Shown here: one piece after another, positions 24,508-34,248 of the stretch
Numbering within the stretch: position 1 is the first letter of the stretch
Layout: each line of letters begins with the position of its first letter
Program-made: the position numbers and the translations under genes
Assembly (NCBI GenBank): GCA_036702975.1
Contig: DATNPX010000020.1
Coordinates: 1-64,000, forward strand
Length of the DNA stretch: 64,000 bases
Direction of reading: 5' to 3'
Source: DATNPX01 sp036702975
Lineage (GTDB): Bacteria > Cyanobacteriota > Vampirovibrionia > Obscuribacterales > Obscuribacteraceae
Notes under the pieces: generated by a model
Seen by the model: the letters and a program-made list of their open reading frames with translations, nothing else
The model's database searches: none
What the model was told of the DNA's origin: nothing

Positions 24508-26565
24508 ATGCGTCGAGTCGTAATCGGATTATCTTCAATCATTTGCCTGACCGGCTGCTCTCAAAGCGGGTCAGGCACTATCGATTCGCACGCGATGGTG
24601 CCCCGTGGAAATGGTGTACTCGGTGCCTTGAGACCGAAAGTCGACCCCCAGGTGTTGGCCAAGATTGAGCAACAGGAAGCCGAAGCGCGAGCTGCCGCCC
24701 AAGCGTCACAGCAGGCGGCTGCTCCTGCTTCTAATAATCAATCGACAAGCATTTTCGGACAGGGACGCGTATTGCCCAAAGTGATCACAGATCCGATTGC
24801 ACCCCCGGCTGAAGAAATTGCCAAACAATCCGGACCAATCGTGACGCCTTCGAATTCCAGCTCGCCTGACCCGGTAGACGCAGCCGGTGCAGCGAACGCC
24901 GCCACCGTGCCGAGCGCGCCCACGGCGCCGGCGACTCCGACCGCTACTTACGGAGCAGCCTACAATGCAGCCCCACCGCCACCACCCGGTGCGCTTGGTG
25001 GCGGTCTTATTCCGCCACCACCAGCGGTGACATTGTCTACTCAGGCACAAGCGATGGCTTACGGCAACCCGAGTGCACCGCCTAATCCGTACGGTAATCC
25101 ATATGCTAATCCGTATGCCAACCCGTATATGAATCCTTATGCCATGCCTTATCAGCCAATGGCTCCCGCCGCTCCCGCAGGCCCTGCTCCGCGTCCTGCA
25201 GGTAGCCCGTTCTCGGCTGGCAACGGTGGTGGCAGCTCACGTGCTAACAACGATGACGACGATGTGAAACCGAAAAAGCCGGCAGCAGCTTTTGTGCCGA
25301 TCACACCGACTGGTATGGAATCTCGCTCCCCATATAAGCAAAGAGATGACCTGAAGATCTTGTGGAAAGGATTTCTTGCCACTTCCCCCGATATCAAGGC
25401 GATAGCCAAAGACGACAAGGTGTCTGAACAACTCAATCATGTCGATGTCGGCTTGCCTGCCGATGGCACCAAGGGAAGCTTTGAAGTTTCCCAACGACAA
25501 GTCGATTCAATCTTCAAGCAAGCGACTTTAGACAAGCGCGTGGTGCCTGCAGTGAAGAAGCTGGAGAAAGATCTCGTCCAGTCGTATATGCGTTATCTCT
25601 ATTCGTACAATAAGTACGCTTTGGCTCAACAAAGCGTTGCGGCCCGCAAGCAAGAAGTCGATTATGCCACCACTCCATCCGAGTCACAGCGTGCCGCTGC
25701 TGACCTGGCGCAAGCTCAAACCGAAGCCGAGTCTACTAAAGACGACATGAAAGCTGCTCAAGGGGAGCTGGTTTCAACAGTGGGGGCAAATGCTGCCCGC
25801 ACTATTATCGGCCACGTATCAGGCGTGACACCAACGCTGGAGTCGTTAGCGCAAGCACCAGACCCGTCTTCCGACGCTAGCGCCAAAGCAAAGGGCGGAC
25901 TCGACGTGATCGGATCGGTCGGTTCACTTTTTGGTTTCCACCACCACAAAGAAGGTGATGCGGATAAGTCCGATAGTTCTGATGACGGCAAAGGTAACGA
26001 TAAAGTTGCCAAAGGCGACAAAGCTTCCAAGCAGGAACGCAAAGAAGAGAAGAAAGCGGAGAAGGCCGAAAAAGTTGCTGAGAAAGGCAAAGGCGACAAG
26101 GCTCACGACAGTAAGCAAGACAAAAAAGAAGCCAAAGCTGATCCCAAGAAAGACAAAAAAGGCGCATCCGCCACCAAAGTAGCGGATAAGAAAGGTGCTG
26201 GCGGCGATCTGTCTCCCGCACCAGATTCGGTGGCGTCGAAGAGCGACGCTGACAACGCTCCCGCTAGAAGTGATATCAGTTTCTTCTTGAAAGAAGTAAA
26301 CGTGACACCTCGCAAATCGGTTCTGACCGTCACTATTCATAACTCCGGTAGCAGCAATTTTAGTTTCGGACCAGACTCCGTCTCTATTTCAGATGGAGCG
26401 CACAAGTTGGCCGATGCCGCGGTGCGTGCTGATTTCGATCAGACGCTCGTGCCGCCAAATCAAGACGTGAAAGGAACGATTACGATTTTTGGCAGACCGT
26501 ACAACGATAGGTTGGCCGTAGTCTTGTCCGATGGTGGCAGAAGTGTACAGATGCGTAGACAGTAA
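24508..26565 (+). CDS. Large lipoprotein with Ig-like C-terminal domain
   Basis: The lipobox LTGC at residues 14-17 (MRRVVIGLSSIICLTGCSQS) predicts lipidation. Next come a disordered A/P/Q region with PYGNPYANPYANPYMNPY repeats (about residues 195-213), a helical domain (about 270-450) with coiled-coil potential, and a Lys/Asp/Glu stretch (about 490-560). The C-terminal ~95 residues (SFFLKEVNVTPRKSVLTVTI, NFSFGPDSVSISDG) look like an immunoglobulin-type beta sandwich. It precedes the VirB6-like pair and could fill the VirB7/VirB9 role as an outer-membrane or peptidoglycan anchor. That is inference from position and lipidation, not homology. Confidence 0.72.
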   Translation: MRRVVIGLSSIICLTGCSQSGSGTIDSHAMVPRGNGVLGALRPKVDPQVLAKIEQQEAEARAAAQASQQAAAPASNNQSTSIFGQGRVLPKVITDPIAPPAEEIAKQSGPIVTPSNSSSPDPVDAAGAANAATVPSAPTAPATPTATYGAAYNAAPPPPPGALGGGLIPPPPAVTLSTQAQAMAYGNPSAPPNPYGNPYANPYANPYMNPYAMPYQPMAPAAPAGPAPRPAGSPFSAGNGGGSSRANNDDDDVKPKKPAAAFVPITPTGMESRSPYKQRDDLKILWKGFLATSPDIKAIAKDDKVSEQLNHVDVGLPADGTKGSFEVSQRQVDSIFKQATLDKRVVPAVKKLEKDLVQSYMRYLYSYNKYALAQQSVAARKQEVDYATTPSESQRAAADLAQAQTEAESTKDDMKAAQGELVSTVGANAARTIIGHVSGVTPTLESLAQAPDPSSDASAKAKGGLDVIGSVGSLFGFHHHKEGDADKSDSSDDGKGNDKVAKGDKASKQERKEEKKAEKAEKVAEKGKGDKAHDSKQDKKEAKADPKKDKKGASATKVADKKGAGGDLSPAPDSVASKSDADNAPARSDISFFLKEVNVTPRKSVLTVTIHNSGSSNFSFGPDSVSISDGAHKLADAAVRADFDQTLVPPNQDVKGTITIFGRPYNDRLAVVLSDGGRSVQMRRQ

Positions 26566-26587
26566 GTCCGAGTTGCAGGTAGAGCAA

Positions 26588-29155
26588 ATGAAACGAGTAA
26601 GCAAATTAAATGACAGAGGGAGATTGGCGCAAGCGATTGCCATTGCCACTCTCTTGTTCGCGCTTTGTTTCGGCGGCGGGCAACTCGCGTCAGCGGACAT
26701 AGGCAGCGACACTGATATATCGACTGGTCCTTCCAGCATTCAAGACATCAACCCGAATCAACCGGGAGAGATTGTTAAAAACTACGACAAGCGCAATCTG
26801 TGGATGGCTCATATTCGCCAATCAGACACATTGCAGCAGGTCGCCGGTCAAGGTCAAGACCCAAATGCTACGACGCGTTTGCAGGAATCGCAAGACAATT
26901 TTACGCCGCAAATCGGTCAATTCCCCGCTTTGATGCAAGTTATTCCGAACTACACGAACGGCTTCTATTACCAGCCATACACGCCAGAAATTCAGGTCCC
27001 GCCAACCAAGAAAGACTGTGCCATCTTCAAGGACCAGTTGACGACATCAGGGTTGCCGTTATCTGATACTCAGTATCAGATTATCGCTCGTGCCAATATT
27101 CAACGCAAACTTGAAATGCAGGGCGACCCCGAGCGCACCATGTGGACTTCAATGAACCAGGCGCAGCTTCAAGGTGCGTCAGCTTCCAACTCGTTCGCTG
27201 GCGCTGCAAATAGCGGCTTCCAAGGAGCCGTTTCCGGTATTCAGGGAGGGTATTCCGCAGGTGGTGGCGCCGGTGGTGGCTCGCAAGTATTTGGCTCGAG
27301 CTCGTCTATGATGGGTTCTCTTATCAACATCGCCAACGAGAACGCCGGTACGCCCACAGCTTCGGACTCGCCATGGAAGCCGGTCTCCGGAGCCGTGTGG
27401 ATGGTTCAGCAAATGTACAAGTTTGTCTTCACACCGATGGCAATTCTGTTCTTGTTGCCTGGTGCCGTGCTGACACAGGTCAAAGGACAGGTGACAGCGG
27501 GTATCCTCGGACAGCAAGGTCCCTCGCCATTTGAGGGGATCTTGAGAGCGATGATCGCTGTCTTCTTGATTCCTGCTACGCAATTGATCATGAGCTACGC
27601 CATCGATGTGGGGAATTCGCTTACCTACAGTGTCAGTGACTATGTCGACACTAGTGTGATCAACTCGTGGACTCAGCAAACTATCTACGACGTGCCCGTG
27701 GCTAACGTCGATAACGCCATCATGCCTCCAAGTGGCTCTGGAAGTGGTGGCTCAAACTCGGGTGGTGCAGGCTCCGGAAGCTCGGGCAGCAACTCTGGCT
27801 CGGGCGTGATCAGCGCTGCAGATAGTTTCATTACCAGCTCGCTCGATGCCAGCTTTGGTAGCTCCGTCGGTGGTGCGCTCGCCGGTATGGTCACTCCTGG
27901 ATTAAACAGCGCCATTAGTGGCATTCTGGGCGACCTGGGTATTGGTGGAGGCGTGTTCTCCTTTGGTGCTGGTGGTGACGGTCTCTCTGTTGATACTCCT
28001 GACGGTAAGGCGATTCAGGAACGTCAGTTGTGGACCAGTCAAACGATGGAATTGGTTTTGAATATGGCAATCTACGCATTGTCGATTGCTGTGCTCATTT
28101 TGGGTGCTTACCAGCTTGTGTTCATGTGCTACCTGTTTCTCCTCGGCCCTTTGGCCGCAGCTTTCTTTGCCTGGCCGGTACTCAGCGGTTCAAACCCTGC
28201 TGCACCTAACAGTAACGTTTTCTCTGGTTGGGTTGACGCCGTAATCTGCGTTTCGCTGTGGCGCTTTTACTGGATGGTAATTTTGGCGATCATGACCCAG
28301 CGCATTCTGTGGATGATGGATACAGGCCAAAAGCTCAATCTTCAATGGGAAGTCACTGTTTTCATCTGTTTGCTTGGGCTCATGCTCTATGTGCCTTTCC
28401 ATCCGTTTGACTACGACCCCGGTAAGGCATTCACTCAAGCCATGAGTGCAGGACAATCGCTGGCTCAGGCCGCTGGTCCGGCAGCTGGACAGGCTGCTTC
28501 TGCTGCTGGCGTGCCTCAATCGCAGATCAACGCAGTAGGACAAGCCTTCAACCAGGTTAACCCCGCTATATCTAACCTCACCCAGAACCAAATTGGTTCC
28601 AATATGGAGGCTGCCAGAGGGCAAGCTGGTGTTCCCGGAAGCAGCGTTGGTCCGGGAGACATTGGTAAGGCACCACCGTCAGGCCCCTCGGCATCAAACA
28701 ATACTGGTACCACTCCTACCCAACAGGCGACAGCGCCGCCCACGGCTGGCAATCCACAACAGGTAGCAGATGCTGGTCCCAATGCTTCGGGTACAGTACC
28801 GAACTCGAGTCCCTCGCCCTCGACCGCTAACGCAACGGTCACTCCAAACGCTAACGCCAGTGGTGACGACCAAATTAAGGCAACACCAGACACGAAAACT
28901 GCCATGGCTGCTGCTGATCACATTAGTGACAACGGTCAAGCACCGCCCCCGTCGACTCCGTCAACATCCACTGACACCCGTAGCACCACCGAGCGCTCTG
29001 CTGCTCCGGTACAGGTGGCTGATGCCGGAACGCCGCAACAAGGACCTCCGCAGAGCGGCTCCTCGCAGCCTGATCCAGTGGCCGGTTCAGACAACTCGAA
29101 ACCAGGAGCGAAGCCGAGCCTACCACCACCTGATTCGGGCACCGCGATCACCTAA
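26588..29155 (+). CDS. VirB6-like polytopic membrane protein, first paralogue (855 aa)
   Basis: Predicted inner-membrane channel component. A signal sequence (to about residue 36) precedes a soluble region with SDTQYQIIARANIQ and DPERTMW. Five or more hydrophobic segments follow: about residues 275-292 (PMAILFLLPGAVLTQVK), 316-340 (GILRAMIAVFLIPATQLIMS), 486-530, 544-575 and 586-605. A Ser/Gly loop lies at about 380-410. The last ~250 residues are a disordered P/S/T/Q tail. Topology and its place before VirB3/VirB4-type genes suggest VirB6/TrbL. The downstream 1667-residue protein shares the same motifs in the same order. ATG 26588 with AGGTAGAG upstream is preferred over a GTG at 26531. Confidence 0.75.
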   Translation: MKRVSKLNDRGRLAQAIAIATLLFALCFGGGQLASADIGSDTDISTGPSSIQDINPNQPGEIVKNYDKRNLWMAHIRQSDTLQQVAGQGQDPNATTRLQESQDNFTPQIGQFPALMQVIPNYTNGFYYQPYTPEIQVPPTKKDCAIFKDQLTTSGLPLSDTQYQIIARANIQRKLEMQGDPERTMWTSMNQAQLQGASASNSFAGAANSGFQGAVSGIQGGYSAGGGAGGGSQVFGSSSSMMGSLINIANENAGTPTASDSPWKPVSGAVWMVQQMYKFVFTPMAILFLLPGAVLTQVKGQVTAGILGQQGPSPFEGILRAMIAVFLIPATQLIMSYAIDVGNSLTYSVSDYVDTSVINSWTQQTIYDVPVANVDNAIMPPSGSGSGGSNSGGAGSGSSGSNSGSGVISAADSFITSSLDASFGSSVGGALAGMVTPGLNSAISGILGDLGIGGGVFSFGAGGDGLSVDTPDGKAIQERQLWTSQTMELVLNMAIYALSIAVLILGAYQLVFMCYLFLLGPLAAAFFAWPVLSGSNPAAPNSNVFSGWVDAVICVSLWRFYWMVILAIMTQRILWMMDTGQKLNLQWEVTVFICLLGLMLYVPFHPFDYDPGKAFTQAMSAGQSLAQAAGPAAGQAASAAGVPQSQINAVGQAFNQVNPAISNLTQNQIGSNMEAARGQAGVPGSSVGPGDIGKAPPSGPSASNNTGTTPTQQATAPPTAGNPQQVADAGPNASGTVPNSSPSPSTANATVTPNANASGDDQIKATPDTKTAMAAADHISDNGQAPPPSTPSTSTDTRSTTERSAAPVQVADAGTPQQGPPQSGSSQPDPVAGSDNSKPGAKPSLPPPDSGTAIT

Positions 29156-29200
29156 GTTTGACAGGGACTACTAGTACAAAGACGTACAGAGGACAGAACG

Positions 29201-32200
29201 ATGAAACTAACCGGCATAGCAAAATCTCTACCTGGGATGATTGCTTTTCTGCTCTTCTTCGGAGTGGCGGCTAATTCGCCTGCTTCGGCTAATACCGGCA
29301 ATGCCTCGACGACTGCTCTTACAGACCCTAACAAGGGTGACTCTTGGAACATCCGTAACAACTGGGGATTGCGCAATAAAGCCGGTCGCGTCTTCTTCCC
29401 TCAAGAAGCTGGCGGATCTGACGTCGTTCAAAACGGTGAATCGCAAGGACCTGGCACTGTCAATCACTCAACCTCCGGTCCAGTGCAAATGTGGCCCGTT
29501 CAAATACCGACCTTGCAATCGAGTACCCCCTCGATGAAAGACCAGGGTATTTTGAAAAATATGATGCGCACGACTGGTTTCCCTCTTTCGGATACTCAGT
29601 TTCAGATCATCGAGCGCATGAATCAGAACATCGAGACTGAACAACAATCAGATCCAGAGCGCAACATGTGGCAATCTACTGCGCAAAGCGGTATGCAAGC
29701 CGGTTCGGCTGCCAATAGTGCTGCCGGTATGACTACAAATCAGGGACAGAGTGCGATTCAATTCCAGGAAAAATTTCTGGTCAACTTTACTAGTGAAGCA
29801 GGTAACCGCTGGCTCTTGATTCGCGATCGTTTGTTTATACCGATCGCCGTGTTGCTTTTGCTACCAGGCGCGGTGCTCTGTCAGGTGAAGGCGATCGTTG
29901 CTCAGGGCTCCAATGTGCTCGGTGAAACGAGTCCTTTCGAAGGGATCTTCCGCTCCATTATTGCCATCTTCATGATTCCTGGCACATTGCTTGTGATCAA
30001 CTACGGTATTGATGTTTCCAATTCAATTCACTTCACTATTGCCGACGAGTACACGCGAATATTTGGTACAGACATGTACCATGACGCGCAGTGTGCCTTG
30101 TGGCGCGCATTTCCGGTCAATGCCCAACAGTCTAATAAGAATGCCATCCGTCCAGGTGGACAGGATAATTCGCAACCACAAGGGCAATCGTCCTTCTCCG
30201 GCTTTGAAGCTCTGGACCTCGACGTAAGGCAGTACGATCCGTGCGCCGGGCTAGATAAAAGCTTGGTAGCAGACGAAGATCAGAAACAGAGCAAATTGAT
30301 CAGCCGCCTGGCTATTAATGGAACCAACGTCGGTCTGACAGCAACCTGGAATATCCTTTGTGCCTTCCAAGAAGCTTTCCTGTTTTACCTCTTCTGCATG
30401 GGACCGATCGCTGCCGCTCTCTGGGTATGGCCTGTTAAGAGCTTGCGAGGCGCGCTTCCGAGCTGGGTAGAGGGTGTAATCATCCTCTGCTTCTGGAGTC
30501 TGTTTTGGAATACTGTGGTGCTTTTGATGGCATGTTTCCGTGGCGTTAGCGACACGGGTACGGTAATCATGACGGCTCTCAATTTCTTGTCCACGATCGT
30601 TACCAATTATGCTTTCGACTTTGTCGGCTTGGTCACCAACGGCGCTTCCCAAGGCGTGCAGCAAGCCATGCAGAAGGCAGCATCCAGTGCCTCTCATGGC
30701 GGTGGTGGCAAAGGTAGTGGTGGCGGACCTGGTGGCAGCCACCATCAGCATCATGGTGCGCCCAATGCCCACGGTACTGCACAGAATGCAGCCAATCAAG
30801 CAGCCCAGCATCCAACCAACAGTGCACTCACCACTAATACGGCAAATCGTGGTCCAGCACCCGGTGCTAACACACCACATCTTGGCCCCGACGGTAAACC
30901 TATTCCGCCTGGATTGTCGCAAGACAATGCATCTGGCACGCCAACAAGACGCGGACTCGAGCAATCGTCGGCGCCTCCTGGAAGTGCCACCGACCCGCAC
31001 GACAAATCACTGCCTCAGCATATCCCAACATCGGGACCGCCAGACAGCAAATCTGCAACGACAGGCGACCCGTCACAGATGGGCATCGTCCCGGCTGGCC
31101 TCGCTATAAACGATCCTTCCAAGACTGGCCAGCATCCAAATAGCGGATTACATGTCGACAAAGACGGCAACCTCTCTGTAAATGGAGCCAAGCCTGGTGA
31201 ACACTTAACTCCTGAACAGCAAAAACAACTGGCTGACCAATTGAAGGCAGTTCAAGACCATGACGCTGACAAGTTGCGTCAGCTCGCCGGGCCGAATGCA
31301 GATCCAAACGGTTTGCAGAACTTGGCCAACAGCAACTTGTCTGCTGCAACGCTGTCTGCTATGAGCAACAACGGTTCCGGACTAGCAATCGGTGCCAATG
31401 GCGAGTTGATCAACGCCAGTACCGGTGAAGCTTTGAAAGTCGGTGGCACCACTGGTTTCCCACCAGGCGGAATGGACATAGGCGGCGCTCCAAGCGGTCT
31501 TGCACCGGCACCGGGCGGAGAAGCTATCCACCTGCAAGCCGGTCAGGATTACGGTTCAGTCCATGCCTCCCAGCTCAATGGTTTAGCCAAGGATGCTCAT
31601 ATCAGTCCAAACGATATGACTGCCCTGGTGGGACCAAACGGTACCGACATTGTCGGTCCGAACGGACAGCCTTTGGGCCACATTGGTCAGGATGGACAGC
31701 TCTGTGCTCCTGGTACCAATGGTCAGGTTGTAATGGATATGAACGGCAACTGGACGGCTGCCAGCACTGGAACGCCTTTGGCCCACGAGGGTAATAACTG
31801 GCACGTCGCTGATGCGCAAAATCCGAATTCAGCCGCTGCCCACATCGGATTTGACCCGTCCACCGGTAACTTTAACGTTAACGGTCAGGCGATGAGCGGC
31901 ACAGAGTTTGCCAAAAATACACCAGAGGGCGTTTATGCACACGTGCCTCAGCAAACCGCTGGTGAATTCCACAAGCCGGAAGCGCTGACAACCGGATTGC
32001 CAGCCGATGTCAATCCGAACGTGGCATTCAGTGCTCAGTCTGTAGGTCAAGAAGCGACGCCTGGTTCACCGATGCAAGGTCTCACCGGTCTTGCACAGAG
32101 CGAAGGCTATGGTACTTACGCGTACAACGTCACCGGCGGCCAGCTGTATGCAGATGCAGGCGGCCATCACATCGCCCATTACGATGCCCAACATCAAACT

Positions 32201-34204
32201 TGGGTGGCAACTGACGCACAAGGCCATGACACGCATGCGGTATTGAACCATGGACAGTACGATCAGACCGGACAGGTCGCTCAGTCTACGCATGGACAGT
32301 GGATCGATTCCGCTAGCCCTGGACACACCCTGCAGACCGATAGCAGTGGCCACTGGCAGTTCGCCAGCGCTGGTACCGCCGGTAGTTACTCCGCTATGGG
32401 ATATGACGGCGGAGCGATCGCACCGGCCTCAGGCCAACCTCTCGGCGATATGAGCCCCGTTCAGCAACACAGTTTCCAACAGCTTGCACAACAGGAAGGA
32501 CTGCAGGCACCACATCTGACGTCTGATGGACATCATGTGGTGGCAAACGATTCGCACGGTGTGCAGCATTTGATTGCTTCCGAGCAGGGCGGGCAATGGG
32601 TTGCCTCGCAACACTCCGGCACTGCCGATGTGGTTATGAACAGCAGCGGGCAATGGGTCGCTCCAGGGTCAAGTACTCCGCTTACCGCTCATGATACCGG
32701 CAGCGGTAATGTCACCTGGTCCGCACAAGGCGCTCCGGATGTGCATTACAATCCTCAAACTCATATGATGGAGGCTAGCGGCTACACTGCTCCGGCTGCA
32801 TCTGTCACACCAGATATGGTGCAAAACATCCAACACAGCCACTCGCCTGAGATTCTAGCTTCGACCGGTAATGCCGGACAGCAGTTGCAGGCAATGGCTA
32901 GCCAAGAGGGCGCCGGGCAGGTGCACATGCAGTACGATTCACAACATCATCTGCAGGCTGTCGGTGACTCCGGTCAAGTTGTAGCCAACTACAACAGTGC
33001 CGAACATCGCTGGGAAGCTGCCGGTTCAGGCGGTTCTGTCTATCAGAATCAAGCCGGTGATTGGGTGACAAATAACTCCAGCGTCAATCAGATGGCGGCT
33101 GCCGAACATGTTGGTCAGGTTCATGTCCAGGCTGACGGACACGGTGGATTCCAGGCTGTCGGCTCCGGCGGCCAGACTGTCGCCAACTATGACAGTTCCA
33201 CTGGTGGCTGGACACCAGCACAAGTGAACTCTGGTGTTCAACACCTTGCCGATCAGATGCACGCTGGACCTGTTCACATGCAAACTCATGCCGCGCCGGA
33301 TGGCACCAACGTCGTTCAGGCGGTAGGACAAAACGGTCAGGTTGTGGCCAGTTACGACACCACCAATCAACGTTGGGAAACAAGCGGCGGTTCCGTTGTG
33401 CAGGATAACAGTGGCAACTGGGTCGCTAACAACCAGTACGTGAATACTGCTCAAGAGACGCCGGTTCAGTACTCGCCACAAGTGAGCTACACTGATCCCA
33501 GCGGGCAGAGCCAAGGCAGTTGGACTGTTCAAGGTGCGCCTGAAATAGGCTATAACCAGGGCAACTTCACCGCCTACTCGTCAAGCGGGCAGCCCGACCT
33601 GGTGATGCCAGCCAACAACATGACACCTGATATGGTCAACTACGTCCATCAGAATCCACAACAGATAGAGGGTCTGCAAAATCTGGCTCAGCAGGAGCAC
33701 CTGCAAGGTCCAGTTCAGATTCAGACGTCTGAAGGTGGCCAGATCCAGGCTATGGCCGACGGACAGTCGATCGCTCATTATGAAGCCAATCACTGGGTTG
33801 CCGACCATTCGCAAAACCATGTAGTTGAGCGCAATGACGGTCAATGGGTAACTTCAGACTCTAGCCACACGCCGGTTGAGACACATGACGGACATCACTG
33901 GGCGGCTCAGCAAGAACAGCAAATGCCGAGCAGCCCACCGACGAGCCAACCACCGCATGGCCCGACCATCGCTTCGACGGGCTTCGGTTCGGGGGCTACA
34001 GCCTTAGGAGCCTGGGGGGCCATGAAGCGGCAAAGCAGCCAGCAGCAAAGCGGAAATCAGCCTACCAAACCTGACTTGCCTGCACCACCGGCTAGCGCGC
34101 AGAATACCGAATTCACGCCTCAGGAAGGTCAGTTGAATCGCAAGAAGAAGAAGAAGAACTCTTCTCCAGACCACCCGGAATATATCGACCCGGATGTCGT
34201 TTAA
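29201..34204 (+). CDS. Giant VirB6-like membrane protein with repetitive tail (1667 aa)
   Basis: Second paralogue of the pair. It has a signal peptide (MKLTGIAKSLPGMIAFLLFF), then SDTQFQIIERMNQN and DPERNMW. Hydrophobic segments lie at about residues 205-229 (IAVLLLLPGAVLCQVK), 247-273 (GIFRSIIAIFMIPGTLLVIN), 382-412, 421-446 and 452-478. After the membrane part, ~1180 residues are soluble: a His/Gly/Pro/Asn linker, then from about residue 960 repeats rich in G, Q, H and W, ending in a basic cluster (NRKKKKKN) and PEYIDPDVV. Large C-terminal extensions on VirB6 are known from Rickettsiales type IV systems. I infer an exported or surface-exposed tail. AGAGGA precedes the ATG. Confidence 0.78.
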   Translation: MKLTGIAKSLPGMIAFLLFFGVAANSPASANTGNASTTALTDPNKGDSWNIRNNWGLRNKAGRVFFPQEAGGSDVVQNGESQGPGTVNHSTSGPVQMWPVQIPTLQSSTPSMKDQGILKNMMRTTGFPLSDTQFQIIERMNQNIETEQQSDPERNMWQSTAQSGMQAGSAANSAAGMTTNQGQSAIQFQEKFLVNFTSEAGNRWLLIRDRLFIPIAVLLLLPGAVLCQVKAIVAQGSNVLGETSPFEGIFRSIIAIFMIPGTLLVINYGIDVSNSIHFTIADEYTRIFGTDMYHDAQCALWRAFPVNAQQSNKNAIRPGGQDNSQPQGQSSFSGFEALDLDVRQYDPCAGLDKSLVADEDQKQSKLISRLAINGTNVGLTATWNILCAFQEAFLFYLFCMGPIAAALWVWPVKSLRGALPSWVEGVIILCFWSLFWNTVVLLMACFRGVSDTGTVIMTALNFLSTIVTNYAFDFVGLVTNGASQGVQQAMQKAASSASHGGGGKGSGGGPGGSHHQHHGAPNAHGTAQNAANQAAQHPTNSALTTNTANRGPAPGANTPHLGPDGKPIPPGLSQDNASGTPTRRGLEQSSAPPGSATDPHDKSLPQHIPTSGPPDSKSATTGDPSQMGIVPAGLAINDPSKTGQHPNSGLHVDKDGNLSVNGAKPGEHLTPEQQKQLADQLKAVQDHDADKLRQLAGPNADPNGLQNLANSNLSAATLSAMSNNGSGLAIGANGELINASTGEALKVGGTTGFPPGGMDIGGAPSGLAPAPGGEAIHLQAGQDYGSVHASQLNGLAKDAHISPNDMTALVGPNGTDIVGPNGQPLGHIGQDGQLCAPGTNGQVVMDMNGNWTAASTGTPLAHEGNNWHVADAQNPNSAAAHIGFDPSTGNFNVNGQAMSGTEFAKNTPEGVYAHVPQQTAGEFHKPEALTTGLPADVNPNVAFSAQSVGQEATPGSPMQGLTGLAQSEGYGTYAYNVTGGQLYADAGGHHIAHYDAQHQTWVATDAQGHDTHAVLNHGQYDQTGQVAQSTHGQWIDSASPGHTLQTDSSGHWQFASAGTAGSYSAMGYDGGAIAPASGQPLGDMSPVQQHSFQQLAQQEGLQAPHLTSDGHHVVANDSHGVQHLIASEQGGQWVASQHSGTADVVMNSSGQWVAPGSSTPLTAHDTGSGNVTWSAQGAPDVHYNPQTHMMEASGYTAPAASVTPDMVQNIQHSHSPEILASTGNAGQQLQAMASQEGAGQVHMQYDSQHHLQAVGDSGQVVANYNSAEHRWEAAGSGGSVYQNQAGDWVTNNSSVNQMAAAEHVGQVHVQADGHGGFQAVGSGGQTVANYDSSTGGWTPAQVNSGVQHLADQMHAGPVHMQTHAAPDGTNVVQAVGQNGQVVASYDTTNQRWETSGGSVVQDNSGNWVANNQYVNTAQETPVQYSPQVSYTDPSGQSQGSWTVQGAPEIGYNQGNFTAYSSSGQPDLVMPANNMTPDMVNYVHQNPQQIEGLQNLAQQEHLQGPVQIQTSEGGQIQAMADGQSIAHYEANHWVADHSQNHVVERNDGQWVTSDSSHTPVETHDGHHWAAQQEQQMPSSPPTSQPPHGPTIASTGFGSGATALGAWGAMKRQSSQQQSGNQPTKPDLPAPPASAQNTEFTPQEGQLNRKKKKKNSSPDHPEYIDPDVV
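32080..33910 (+). repeat. Degenerate ~65-100-residue repeats in the giant tail
   Basis: About six protein-level modules share the order LAxxEGxGxVxMQ, a turn, QAVGxxGQxVAxYD, RWExxGGS and GxWVxNN. Clear copies are LQAVGDSGQVVANYNSAEHR, FQAVGSGGQTVANYDSSTGG and VQAVGQNGQVVASYDTTNQR near 32950-33370. More diverged copies lie at about 32080-32360, 32470-32680 and 33690-33910. Regular Trp, Gly and Gln positions suggest stacked beta hairpins. Confidence 0.7.
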
Positions 34205-34248
34205 TGCTGGGTAGAATATTGAGGAGGTTCATCTAGAGACGGTCCAAT

